Positions 17,354 to 25,302 of a stretch of 64,000 bases of DNA are shown here, one piece after another. The stretch is from positions 1 to 64,000 of the forward strand of contig NZ_FQUT01000018.1 of NCBI RefSeq assembly GCF_900129245.1. Reading direction: 5' to 3'. How positions within the stretch are numbered: the first letter of the stretch is position 1; the number at the start of each line of letters is the position of its first letter. The translations under genes and the position numbers were made by a program. The stretch is from Chryseobacterium arachidis. Lineage in GTDB: Bacteria > Bacteroidota > Bacteroidia > Flavobacteriales > Weeksellaceae. Below the pieces are notes generated by a model. The model was not told the DNA's origin. It saw nothing but the letters and a program-made list of their open reading frames with translations, and did no database searches.

Positions 17354-17965
17354 TTATTGCCTCAGTTTTTTCTTTAGATCGGATAGTTCAGTCTCCAGTC
17401 TTTCAATGTATTGTAGTTTTGATTTTATTATCTCTTCAATTTCTACTTCGCTATAGCGAGGTACAATATGTTGAGGGCAGTTCCAGTCGTATGCTTTAAT
17501 ATGAAATAGCAATATTCGCTCTGCCTTAAATTTATAATTTTCGGGTTTTAGATAGTCGTACAATCCCGGATCGTCGTCAATTTCCAAAATCTCAGCTTCA
17601 GCGTAAATTTTTAATCTTGCGCGTTTGGGATAGGATACCATTATCAAAGAGACATTCGGATTCGTGGTGATATTACCAACAGATATAAATTGTTTGTTAC
17701 CACTAAAATCAATGATCCCGATCGTATCTTTATTGATGACTTTTAAAAAGCCCTTTGATCCACCGCGATGTTGTATATATGGAAACCCATTTTCTCCGAA
17801 AGATGCCATGTAGAAACTGTCCATTTCCCTGATAAAATTCTCTTCTGTAATGCTAAGGCCATCTACATAGCTGAACTTTTGCATACGGTCGTAGGCAGCT
17901 CGACTGCCATTTTTTTCCTGTAGAGCCTTTATAATGTCGGTGAAGGCGATATTAGCATAATTCAT
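17354..17965 (-). CDS. Pyridoxamine 5'-phosphate oxidase-family flavin-binding protein
   Basis: A 203-aa split-barrel protein of the PNPOx-like, FMN- or F420-binding type. Recognisable parts are PYIQHRGGSKGFLKVI, then GNKQFISVGN and SLIMVSYPKRARLKIYAEAE, which line the flavin phosphate site in relatives. A helical tail (IEEIIKSKLQYIERLETELSDLKK, spread over the last 35 residues) is predicted to be a coiled coil. Relatives reduce or degrade small toxic compounds or haem. It lies within the GAPDH-to-catalase operon, 10 bp from the GAPDH gene. Confidence 0.82.
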   Translation of the reverse strand: MNYANIAFTDIIKALQEKNGSRAAYDRMQKFSYVDGLSITEENFIREMDSFYMASFGENGFPYIQHRGGSKGFLKVINKDTIGIIDFSGNKQFISVGNITTNPNVSLIMVSYPKRARLKIYAEAEILEIDDDPGLYDYLKPENYKFKAERILLFHIKAYDWNCPQHIVPRYSEVEIEEIIKSKLQYIERLETELSDLKKKLRQ

Positions 17966-17975
17966 CGATCTAATA

Positions 17976-18959
17976 TTAAATAGACTCTATCTGTCTGATC
18001 ATTTGGTTGGTAAACCCCCATTCATTATCGTACCAGGCCATCACTTTTACAAGGTCACCGTCGACAACTCTTGTCATTTCCATATCAACAGTGGCGGCAA
18101 AGGCACTTTTAATGATATCAGTAGATACAAGTGGCTCGTCGGTTACTGCAAGAACTTTACGATAACGATCCGTTTGAGATTCCTCGATCAGGATTTGATT
18201 TATCTCTTCGATAGTCGTTGGTCTTTCGGAAACAAAAGTAATATCCGATATGGATCCCACGGGCACTGGTACTCTGACTGCTATACCGTCAAATTTACCG
18301 GCATACTGCGGAAGTGCTTTTGTCGTAGCTATTGCGGCACCGGTGGCTGCTGGAGCAAGATTAATACCTGCTGCTCTGCCCATTCTAGGTTCTTTCTTAG
18401 ATGGAGCATCTATCAATGTCTGAGAGGCAGTATAACCATGTGTTGTGTTGAGTATAGCCTTTTTGATACCAAGTCTTCTGCCCAATATTTCTATCACTGG
18501 ACTTATATTGTTGGTGGTACAGCTAGCGCATGAAAATACCGAAACTTTGCCGTCTTCAGTATTGACGCCATGTACGACTGTCGGCGTATCTTTAGTAGGA
18601 CCTGAGATTACTACAAATTTTGCACCTGCAGTTAGATGTTTCTCCGCATCTGCCTTGTTGGTGAAAATTCCGGTACTTTCGATAATTATTTCTGCACTGA
18701 TATCATTCCAGGGCAGACTTTCAATTTCCCGCAGGCTGGTATACTTTATTCTTTTTCCATCCACTATGAGGCTATCATTTTCGATCTTTACATCCTTCTC
18801 ATATTTTCCATAGTTACTATCATACTTCAGCAGATATGCAGCATTTTCGATACTCATCAAATCATTGATTCCAACGACTTCGAGGCCTTCAGTTTCTGTT
18901 ATTATTTTAAGTGCCGCACGTCCGATACGTCCAAATCCATTAATTGCTATTTTTTTCAT
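17976..18959 (-). CDS. gap: Glyceraldehyde-3-phosphate dehydrogenase, island copy
   Basis: A 327-aa type I GAPDH. NAD binding is shown by NGFGRIGR at 7-14 and Asp33 (INDLMS). The catalytic Cys147 lies in SCASCTTNNI, where the usual motif is SNASCTTN; the extra Cys144 in place of Asn is notable. A start three residues upstream is possible (18968). It catalyses oxidation of glyceraldehyde 3-phosphate with phosphate and NAD in glycolysis. As first gene of an operon with catalase and a flavin-binding protein, it may replace the housekeeping enzyme when that is inactivated by peroxide or electrophiles. That role is inferred from context. Confidence 0.9.
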   Translation of the reverse strand: MKKIAINGFGRIGRAALKIITETEGLEVVGINDLMSIENAAYLLKYDSNYGKYEKDVKIENDSLIVDGKRIKYTSLREIESLPWNDISAEIIIESTGIFTNKADAEKHLTAGAKFVVISGPTKDTPTVVHGVNTEDGKVSVFSCASCTTNNISPVIEILGRRLGIKKAILNTTHGYTASQTLIDAPSKKEPRMGRAAGINLAPAATGAAIATTKALPQYAGKFDGIAVRVPVPVGSISDITFVSERPTTIEEINQILIEESQTDRYRKVLAVTDEPLVSTDIIKSAFAATVDMEMTRVVDGDLVKVMAWYDNEWGFTNQMIRQIESI

Positions 18960-19008
18960 AACGATCATTTTAATATTGTTTATGTTATTTTCTTGTATTA
19001 TCTATTGG

Positions 19009-19074
19009 CTAAGTTCCTCCATATTTCGCTAAAAAAGGATGACATTTGTCAAAAAATTACCTTGACTAAAGTCA
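19009..19074 (-). promoter_or_regulatory. Paired-palindrome promoter of the GAPDH-catalase operon
   Basis: On the minus strand, distal TGACTTTAGTCA (19063-19074) and proximal TGACAAATGTCA (19040-19051) start 23 bp apart. The -7 position, 23 bp further, reads GAACTTAG (19009-19016), a weak match. The strong operators with a weak box suggest a promoter that depends on its activator. Together with the promoter at 19228-19293 it fills the divergent spacer between GAPDH and isochorismatase copy 2. Confidence 0.72.
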
Positions 19075-19227
19075 CCAGATCAGTCCTATATGTTTTGGAA
19101 ATTTCTAGAAGTGTATAGTTGTAAATGAATTGTGATTAAGACAAATTGTTGTGAAAAATTACGTTTCATATTGCTCTTTTTGGAATTTACACTTTCTTGA
19201 TCTTCGTGAGTCAAGTTTGTGAGATAA

Positions 19228-19293
19228 TGACATTTATCAATACTTTTTTTTAGCAAAAGTCATCGTTGAACAGTAGAAATTAGGGCAAATTTG
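19228..19293 (+). promoter_or_regulatory. Paired-palindrome promoter of isochorismatase copy 2
   Basis: TGACATTTATCA (19228-19239) and the proximal TAGCAAAAGTCA (19251-19262) start 23 bp apart. After 23 bp comes CAAATTTG (19286-19293). The proximal TAGC half is the same deviation seen before isochorismatase copy 1, so promoter and gene were duplicated together. Confidence 0.72.
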
Positions 19294-19350
19294 TGTCAAT
19301 CGCCGATCAATTTGGTCGTTACGAAATCAACTAATTTAAACAGAAAGACT

Positions 19351-19926
19351 ATGCACACTAAAGCTTTTAATCCGGAAAATTCAGCAGTACTTTTAATTGA
19401 TCACCAAATAGGTACAATGGGCTGGACACATTCACATGACATCAATCTTGTCAAGCAAAATGCCATTAAACTGGCTAAAATTGCAGCTGCCTTAAACCTT
19501 CCAGTCATATTGACATCCAGTATGGAAGAAAATGTCCAGGGTCCTTTAATTCCGGAACTTGAGGAGATTTTACCAGAGGCATTTGCAGCGCGTATCAAGC
19601 GTCCCGGCATTGTGAATGCAATGCATCACGATGGTTTTAATCATGCGGTAAAAGTCTTGGAACGTAAGAAGTTGTTTGTAGCCGGAGTTACAACGGAAAT
19701 CTGTGTTACTTTCCCGGTTTTACAGATGCTGGACGAAGGTTACGAAGTGCAGGTCTCTGCCGATGCATCTGCTTCATATACGAAGTATGGTGATGAACTG
19801 GCGCTAGCTCGCATGCGCGCTGCTGGAGCCATTATTACAACTGTCGACCAGATTATTTCTGAACTGGCAATTGACTGGACAAGTCCGAACGGCCAAAAAT
19901 TAGTGGGTATACTAAATTACCATTAG
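19351..19926 (+). CDS. Isochorismatase-family hydrolase, YcaC-like (copy 2)
   Basis: A 191-aa cysteine hydrolase nearly identical to copy 1 over its whole length, with the same Asp17, Lys83 and Cys118 triad. A longer frame starts at 19291, but that codon lies inside the -7 box, so translation starts at MHTKAFNPEN (19351). The gene lies 220 bp upstream of the second AhpD/hydrolase pair and in the same direction, unlike copy 1, which is inverted relative to its partners. The change in orientation shows that the module was rearranged when or after it duplicated. Confidence 0.92.
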   Translation: MHTKAFNPENSAVLLIDHQIGTMGWTHSHDINLVKQNAIKLAKIAAALNLPVILTSSMEENVQGPLIPELEEILPEAFAARIKRPGIVNAMHHDGFNHAVKVLERKKLFVAGVTTEICVTFPVLQMLDEGYEVQVSADASASYTKYGDELALARMRAAGAIITTVDQIISELAIDWTSPNGQKLVGILNYH

Positions 19927-20055
19927 ATCCGACAGGTCAATTTGGCTATCGTAAAACCTTGTGTCCTAATCTCTCAAAAATCCTTCGCTAGCTGTAGTTA
20001 CTATTTGAAAATGAGAAAAACGAATATTTTTTAGAATAGGAAAAATTGATAACTA

Positions 20056-20103
20056 TTCGGGAAAGGGTGACTAACAGACGCTTTGTTATTATGATCAACT
20101 TTG
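20056..20103 (+). promoter_or_regulatory. 48-bp shared promoter element, copy B
   Basis: TTCGGGAAA, CTAAC (20071-20075) and CAACTTTG (20096-20103), spaced as in copies A and C. It precedes the AhpD-like gene at 20150. Confidence 0.65.
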
Positions 20104-20149
20104 TACTGTCAAATTACTTAAAACAAATTAAAAATTAAAAAACAATATT

Positions 20150-20695
20150 ATGGCACGTATTAAAACAGTAGATCCGGCAGAAGCTACCGGAAAAGCAAAA
20201 GAACTTTTAGATGTTGTAAAATCCAAAATGGGCATGGTTCCCAATATGATGAGAACGATGGCTAATTCTCCAGCGGTACTTAACGGTTACCTTGGATTTA
20301 GCAGTGCTCTTGGCGCTTCTTCACTTGGCGGTAAATTGGGCGAGTTGATCGCTTTGACAGTCGCAAATGAAAACGGATGTAATTATTGTAATTCAGCCCA
20401 CAGTTTTGTAGCTGGCAAAATGGGTATCAAAGATGAAGATGTTGTCGGTGCGAGAAACGCTAATTCTACGGATCCAAAGATAAATGCAGCATTGATTTTC
20501 AGCAAAGAAATTTTGGATAACCGTGGTGCGGTCTCTCAGGTAGCGTTAGCCAATGTAAGAGCTGCAGGCTATGAAGATCAGCAGATCGTTGAAATTTTAG
20601 CTCAGGTTTCACTTAGTATTTTCACAAACTATGTCAATATCCTCGCCGATACAGATATTGATTTTCCAAAACTGGCACCAATTGAAAAGAATTAA
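20150..20695 (+). CDS. AhpD/carboxymuconolactone-decarboxylase family protein (copy 2)
   Basis: A 181-aa paralogue of the protein at 8294-8839, with the same length and the redox motif GCNYCNSAH (Cys77, Cys80, His84). The two differ at many surface positions but align without gaps, so the duplication is not recent or the copies have diverged under selection. The role is presumed redox chemistry on a peroxide or thiol-linked substrate. It shares its promoter element and its partner hydrolase gene with copy 1. Confidence 0.88.
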   Translation: MARIKTVDPAEATGKAKELLDVVKSKMGMVPNMMRTMANSPAVLNGYLGFSSALGASSLGGKLGELIALTVANENGCNYCNSAHSFVAGKMGIKDEDVVGARNANSTDPKINAALIFSKEILDNRGAVSQVALANVRAAGYEDQQIVEILAQVSLSIFTNYVNILADTDIDFPKLAPIEKN

Positions 20696-20716
20696 TCACT
20701 TATAAATATTTAAACA

Positions 20717-21586
20717 ATGAAAACAACTTTTAAAACAGAAAAAATCAACGGAGTAGACATTTTTTACAGAGAGGCTGGAGATAAGAGCAAGCCGACATTA
20801 GTTTTGCTTCACGGGTATCCTACGTCCTCACATATGTACCGCAATCTGATCCAGTCCTTGTCTCATAAATACCATTTGATTGCTCCTGATTATCCTGGGT
20901 ATGGTAGAAGCGAGCAGCCCCCGATGGCAGAATTTGAATATACATTTGACAATTTCGCCAAAATAATTACCGCTCTCCTGAATAAGCTCGATATTCAAAA
21001 GTATAGTTTATATCTGATGGACTATGGTGCACCTATCGGTTTCAGAATCGCGAGCGCAAGTCCTGAGAAGATTGATACCCTTATTGTGCAGAACGGCTGT
21101 GCGTATGAAGAGGGATTAGAAGCCTTTTGGGATCCTATTAAGGCATACTGGGCTGACAGAAACAACAAAGAAGCCGAAAATACGTTAAGAGGCTTCCATG
21201 ATCTTAATGGTTTGAAATGGCAGTATACACACAATGTGCCTGATCAGAGCGTTGTTTCACCTGACAATTGGGAAATTGATCTTAGACATCTCGAAAGGCC
21301 AGAAAACGGCGCAATACAGCTGGCATTGTTTTATGACTATCAAACAAATGTGCCATTATATCCTAGCTGGCAGCAGTACTTTAGAGATTATCAACCTGAA
21401 ATGCTGATTGTTTACGGAAAAGACGATTATATTTTTCCGGGGTCAGGAGCTGAGGCATTCAAAAAAGATGTTAAGAACTTAGAGTTTCATCTGTTTGATG
21501 CAGGGCATTTTGCTCTTGAATCTCATGGTGAGGAAATATCCGCGATCATAGATGATTTTCTTGATAGAAAGGTTCTTTCAGTTTAG
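20717..21586 (+). CDS. Epoxide hydrolase/dehalogenase-like alpha/beta hydrolase (copy 2)
   Basis: A 289-aa paralogue of the enzyme at 8873-9736, with the same HGYP motif, nucleophile Asp102 (MDYGAPIGF), acid in YGKDDYIFPG and catalytic His in AGHFALES. Most differences are conservative; the two-residue tail (LSV) is new. It is 21 bp downstream of the AhpD-like gene and clearly in its operon. An inverted repeat and a SnoaL-like gene follow it here, which is not so at copy 1. Confidence 0.87.
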   Translation: MKTTFKTEKINGVDIFYREAGDKSKPTLVLLHGYPTSSHMYRNLIQSLSHKYHLIAPDYPGYGRSEQPPMAEFEYTFDNFAKIITALLNKLDIQKYSLYLMDYGAPIGFRIASASPEKIDTLIVQNGCAYEEGLEAFWDPIKAYWADRNNKEAENTLRGFHDLNGLKWQYTHNVPDQSVVSPDNWEIDLRHLERPENGAIQLALFYDYQTNVPLYPSWQQYFRDYQPEMLIVYGKDDYIFPGSGAEAFKKDVKNLEFHLFDAGHFALESHGEEISAIIDDFLDRKVLSV

Positions 21587-21621
21587 GATTCATTGCTAAG
21601 CAAATAGAAGATAGAAATGTT

Positions 21622-21656
21622 TTACTACCAGTACCCTAATAAACTACTGGTAGTAA
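21622..21656 (+). repeat. Inverted repeat after hydrolase copy 2
   Basis: TTACTACCAGT (21622-21632) and ACTGGTAGTAA (21646-21656) form a perfect 11-bp stem without a T-run. It could act as a weak terminator, an mRNA-stabilising hairpin or an operator for the SnoaL-like gene. Confidence 0.6.
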
Positions 21657-21715
21657 CATCTCAGCTATAAGATAGCTAAAATTTTAAAAATATTATAAAT
21701 CTAAAATATTACAAT

Positions 21716-22126
21716 ATGGAACAGAGACATCCTTTACCTCCGTTTACACTGGAGACAGCTTTAAAGAAAGTTCAGTTGGCAGAAGATGCCTGGAATTCTA
21801 AAGACCCTGAAAAAGTTGCGCAGGCGTATACCATAGATAGTGAATGGAGAAATAGATCCACCTTCATAAACGGTAGGCAGCAGATCATTGAATTTTTAAC
21901 TGGAAAGTGGGAGAGGGAGCTTGATTATAAGTTAAAAAAGGAATTGTGGGCATTTACAGATAACAGAATCGCCGTTCGTTATGAATACGAATTTCGTAAT
22001 GCTGAGGGACAGTGGTTTCGTGCATATGGGAATGAAAATTGGGAATATGACGAAAATGGACTGATGCAGAGGAGGTTTGCTAGTGTGAACGACCTTGAGA
22101 TCGAAGAATCTGAGCGCAGATTGTAG
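21716..22126 (+). CDS. SnoaL-like / DUF1348 protein
   Basis: A 136-aa protein of the NTF2-like fold. It matches the DUF1348 pattern: an opening helix LETALKKVQLAEDAWNSKD, then WRNRSTFINGRQQIIEFLTGKW and ENWEYDENGLMQRR. The family has a small-molecule pocket but no defined activity. It lies between the second hydrolase gene and the second Crp/Fnr gene and has no counterpart in the first module, so it was gained or lost after the duplication. It may help process the same unknown substrate. Confidence 0.85.
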   Translation: MEQRHPLPPFTLETALKKVQLAEDAWNSKDPEKVAQAYTIDSEWRNRSTFINGRQQIIEFLTGKWERELDYKLKKELWAFTDNRIAVRYEYEFRNAEGQWFRAYGNENWEYDENGLMQRRFASVNDLEIEESERRL

Positions 22127-22218
22127 TAAGTTGTCTGAAGCTGTATTTTGAAAAGCGGGATTTTTTATTATTTTTGGTACACGTACTATTTATGAGCTAC
22201 CAAAAAAATTAATAAAGA

Positions 22219-22797
22219 ATGTATGACCCGCTTTTTAACTATATCGAACGATACAGCGATGTGGAGCTGCTAACTTGTGAAAAAGAACGTGTTGCCAGTA
22301 TCATGAAACCAAAAAAACTTCGTCGTAGACAATTGTTTCTCGAGGAAGGTAAAATTTGCGCTTACACGGGATTTATACTAAAAGGTGCTGCGCGACAATT
22401 CACAATTCCGGAGAATGGTACGGAGTGTATCAACCAGTTATGTATTGAGAACTGGTGGATTACAGATCGCGATAGTTTTATAAATCGTATTCCGTCAATT
22501 TATTATATCGAGGCTTGGGAAGATACAGATCTATTAGTTTTTCAAAGACAGGACCTTGAGGTGCTACTTAAGATACCTGCAATTCAGAGGATGTTTTGGA
22601 AAATGAGTGAAAATAATCAGATCGCTTCCCAGAAACGTCTGGACGCGGCAATTAGTTTGAATGCGTTGCAACGTTATGAGCGGTTCTTGCGATGTTATCC
22701 TGAAATAGCACAGCGATTTCCGCTTCATCACATTGCCTCCTATCTGGGAGTATCAAAAGAAACTTTAAGCCGAGTTAGAAAACCACGTGTGAAATAG
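22219..22797 (+). CDS. Crp/Fnr-family transcriptional regulator (copy 2)
   Basis: A 192-aa regulator with the same length and architecture as the one at 9900-10478. It has a beta-roll sensor domain (about 20-120, with LRRRQLFLEEGKICAYTGFILKGA) and a C-terminal helix-turn-helix IASYLGVSKETLSRVRKP. The recognition helix differs from copy 1 at only a few positions (SKETLSRVRKP against SRETLSRIRKQ), so the two probably bind similar DNA. Having two related regulators and a shared operator could give different signal inputs to one regulon. The start ATG at 22219 follows a short AT-rich leader. Confidence 0.88.
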   Translation: MYDPLFNYIERYSDVELLTCEKERVASIMKPKKLRRRQLFLEEGKICAYTGFILKGAARQFTIPENGTECINQLCIENWWITDRDSFINRIPSIYYIEAWEDTDLLVFQRQDLEVLLKIPAIQRMFWKMSENNQIASQKRLDAAISLNALQRYERFLRCYPEIAQRFPLHHIASYLGVSKETLSRVRKPRVK

Positions 22798-22829
22798 TAC
22801 TTCTATAGCAACAAAACATTTTTACTAAT

Positions 22830-22872
22830 TGATATTTGTCAACGTCAAGTTGAAAACTCTATTGTATGTTTG
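22830..22872 (+). promoter_or_regulatory. Single-palindrome promoter of the AraC-family gene
   Basis: TGATATTTGTCA (22830-22841), a 23-bp gap, then a perfect -7 box TATGTTTG (22865-22872). The start codon follows at 22955. The geometry equals that of the other regulon promoters, with only the inner palindrome present. Confidence 0.7.
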
Positions 22873-22954
22873 TGAAGACTAAAAGAGTTTCACCAAATGT
22901 TATGTCAAGACACGTAACCTTGATAGGACATTAAAAAACAGGGAAAAGCAAATT

Positions 22955-23794
22955 ATGATCTTTACAAACAATTCACATGAGGTTTTACAGATTTACGATT
23001 TAAATCCAACCGATAAAGATGTCATTTTGAATGTCAAAAAAACTGACATGACATTTATATGGAATACGGGTAAAAAGCTTGATATGGTCATCGACAAAGT
23101 TCCCTATGAACTTGAACATAACCAGATCATTTTTCTTACAGAGTTTCATCGCATAGATGAAATCACTTTTGAATCTGCACGAATGGTAAGATTTAATCAG
23201 CCATTTTATTGTATTGTCAATCATGATAATGAGGTTGGTAGCAAGGGGCTACTTTTCTTTGGAGCCACCGAAATTCCTATCGTAACCATCTCGGAAAGCA
23301 TGCTGAGCGATTTTGAGAAATCATGGGATATTTTCTGCAGTGAGATGAAGAATTCGGATATATTGCAACAAGATATGCTGCAAGCACTTTTAAAGAGATT
23401 CCTTATCCTTTCTGTCCGGATTTTAAGACAGAATAAAAATTTTGACCGTATTGATGCAAGTCAGGGCGATATTATCAGGGAATTTAACTATTTGGTTGAA
23501 AGACATTTCGCAGAGCATCATGACGTAGCCTTCTATGCCTCCCAGCTGAACAAATCTCCCAAAACGCTTTCCAATCTGTTTTCTCTGATTTCTGATAGGG
23601 CGCCCTTAAACATTATTCATGATCGGATTATGATTCATGCTAGGCGGCAAATTAATTACTCAAATCTATCAATCAAGGAAATCGCATATGAGTTAGGTTA
23701 TGATAATATCCAGACTTTTAGCCGATTTTTCAAGGCAAAGGAAGGAGTTTCCCCAGGACAATATCGCAAAAAATATACTGAGATAGTGGCATAA
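22955..23794 (+). CDS. AraC-family transcriptional regulator
   Basis: A 279-aa regulator. The first 170 residues have a cupin-like pattern and probably sense a ligand. The last 100 residues hold two helix-turn-helix motifs, including VAFYASQLNKSPKTLSNLF and IKEIAYELGYDNIQTFSRF, typical of AraC. It has a Crp/Fnr-type promoter and the MDR-family enzyme gene directly downstream (63 bp). It could act as a second-tier regulator that controls that enzyme, and perhaps the 48-bp promoters. The latter is only a guess. Confidence 0.9.
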   Translation: MIFTNNSHEVLQIYDLNPTDKDVILNVKKTDMTFIWNTGKKLDMVIDKVPYELEHNQIIFLTEFHRIDEITFESARMVRFNQPFYCIVNHDNEVGSKGLLFFGATEIPIVTISESMLSDFEKSWDIFCSEMKNSDILQQDMLQALLKRFLILSVRILRQNKNFDRIDASQGDIIREFNYLVERHFAEHHDVAFYASQLNKSPKTLSNLFSLISDRAPLNIIHDRIMIHARRQINYSNLSIKEIAYELGYDNIQTFSRFFKAKEGVSPGQYRKKYTEIVA

Positions 23795-23857
23795 CACAGA
23801 TTCTGTAAAAGGTCAATACAATATTAAGAAGATAAATACCCGAAAAATATTTTAGTT

Positions 23858-24859
23858 ATGAGTTTTGAAGGCAAGATGAAGGCAGCTTTTTATGAAAAGC
23901 AAGGTTCTGCTGCGGAAGTTTTAAAAGTGCAGGAAATTCCGATACCTCTTCCCGGTCCCGGACAAGTTCGTGTGAAAATCGCTGTGTCCGGAGTTAACCC
24001 TTCTGATATAAAAACCAGGACAGGCTTTACGGGAAGTATGCCTTTTTCAAGAATAATACCGCATCAGGATGGTGCTGGGGTAATCGATCTGGTCGGAGAA
24101 GGGGTCGAGGAGAGTAGAATTAACCAAAGAGTTTGGATTTATGAAGCGCAATACGGAAAGAGTGATGGCTCAGCAGCAGAATATGCAATTGTCGAAGCTC
24201 ATCGTGCTGTCTTGTTGCCAAGTGATGTAAATTTTGAGGTCGGTGCGTCCTTAGGTGTACCTGCTTTAACAGCACACTATTGTTTATTTGCTGATGGAGA
24301 TATAAAGGGCAAAAAGATCTTGGTACAAGGGGGAGCGGGAGCAGTTGGTGAGGCCGCCATTCTTTTGGCCAAGTGGGCCGGAGCGTGGGTTGCCACCACT
24401 GTACGTGATATTAAAGATAAGCAGGGAGTACTTTCGAAAGGAGCTGATTTAGTTATCCATTTGGGAAGTGAAAATGTTGAAGATGAAATCAGAATGGCAA
24501 CCCAAGGTACTGGTGTCTCTAAAATAGTAGAAGTGGATCTAGCGGCAAATTACGATGTCGATGTTCGATGCCTGGATAATACTGGCACTATTAGTACTTA
24601 TTCTGTTAGTTCGCCAGAACAGACTGTACCAGTGGGAGTACTAGAGCTTATTAAACGCAATGTTGCATTACGTTTTGCTTATGTCTACACGATTCCTGAA
24701 GAGTTTAAAAGGAAGGCCGTAGGAGATATCACTAACTGTCTTGCGACCGGCGATTATAGACCAACCATTGGAAAAATATTTCCCTTAGCGCAGATTGACC
24801 AGGCACATGAGGCAGTAGAAATGCGCAAGGTTAAGGGAAAGATTTTGGTATCGTTATAA
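23858..24859 (+). CDS. MDR-family zinc-independent oxidoreductase, quinone reductase-like
   Basis: A 333-aa medium-chain dehydrogenase/reductase. The catalytic domain starts with MKAAFYEKQGSAAEVLKV (an alternative start at 23876), and the Rossmann domain carries VQGGAGAVGEAAILLAK. The structural-zinc cysteines are absent, which places it with NADPH:quinone reductases and related enone reductases. Such enzymes reduce reactive quinones or alpha,beta-unsaturated carbonyls, fitting an electrophile-defence island. It follows the AraC-type regulator gene and is probably co-transcribed with it. Confidence 0.87.
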   Translation: MSFEGKMKAAFYEKQGSAAEVLKVQEIPIPLPGPGQVRVKIAVSGVNPSDIKTRTGFTGSMPFSRIIPHQDGAGVIDLVGEGVEESRINQRVWIYEAQYGKSDGSAAEYAIVEAHRAVLLPSDVNFEVGASLGVPALTAHYCLFADGDIKGKKILVQGGAGAVGEAAILLAKWAGAWVATTVRDIKDKQGVLSKGADLVIHLGSENVEDEIRMATQGTGVSKIVEVDLAANYDVDVRCLDNTGTISTYSVSSPEQTVPVGVLELIKRNVALRFAYVYTIPEEFKRKAVGDITNCLATGDYRPTIGKIFPLAQIDQAHEAVEMRKVKGKILVSL

Positions 24860-24927
24860 TCATTCAGTAAACTCGTTGTTTAAAAATCGTTTTACATACC
24901 TTTAGTAAGAGTTCTTCATTGACCAGC

Positions 24928-25150
24928 ATTTACGAATCCTATTTAGATATATTGAAGAAAATCAGGATTGAGTTTAAGTCTTGAAGACGATACTGCTATT
25001 GAAGAAAAGTTTAAACCGAGGCGGCTCAAAAAGAGGCAATATCTTTTGCAGGAAATAGATGTATGTAAATACGCGGCCTTTATTGTTGAAGGTGCTGCAA
25101 GGGTGTTTTCGGTATGTGAGAAAGGTCATGAGTTAATGGCTTTTAGTTAA
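24928..25150 (+). pseudogene. Frameshifted, truncated Crp/Fnr-family gene
   Basis: One frame reads QHLRILFRYIEENQD and stops at 24969-24971. Another frame continues from 24968 with LSLSLEDDTAIEEKFK and LKKRQYLLQEIDVCKYA, then an AAFIVEGAARVFSV segment, and ends at 25150. Together they spell the N-terminal third of a Crp/Fnr protein like the two intact ones, but more diverged. The rest of the sensor domain and the DNA-binding domain are missing. It lies at the integrase end of the island and looks like a third regulator lost by deletion and a frameshift. Confidence 0.75.
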
Positions 25151-25187
25151 AGGATACTATACAATATTTTAGAGCTTCAAGAAAAGT

Positions 25188-25218
25188 AAAATCCCCTTAC
25201 ATGATGTAAAGGGATTTT
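25188..25218. terminator. Terminator between the Crp remnant and the integrase
   Basis: AAAATCCCCTTAC and GTAAAGGGATTTT pair with one mismatch around a 5-nt loop, with A/T runs on both sides. It serves the integrase gene, which ends at 25303 on the minus strand. Confidence 0.75.
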
Positions 25219-25302
25219 CACTCAATAAATGACAACGTCCCGGTTACCATTTATTTTACAATAATAGAAACAGAGTACCATAGCAGGCATCCTATTATCT
25301 TC

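Noticed and set aside
19263..19350. Longer start of isochorismatase copy 2 at 19291
   Set aside because: It falls inside the -7 box and is not shared with the paralogue, which also begins at MHTKAF.
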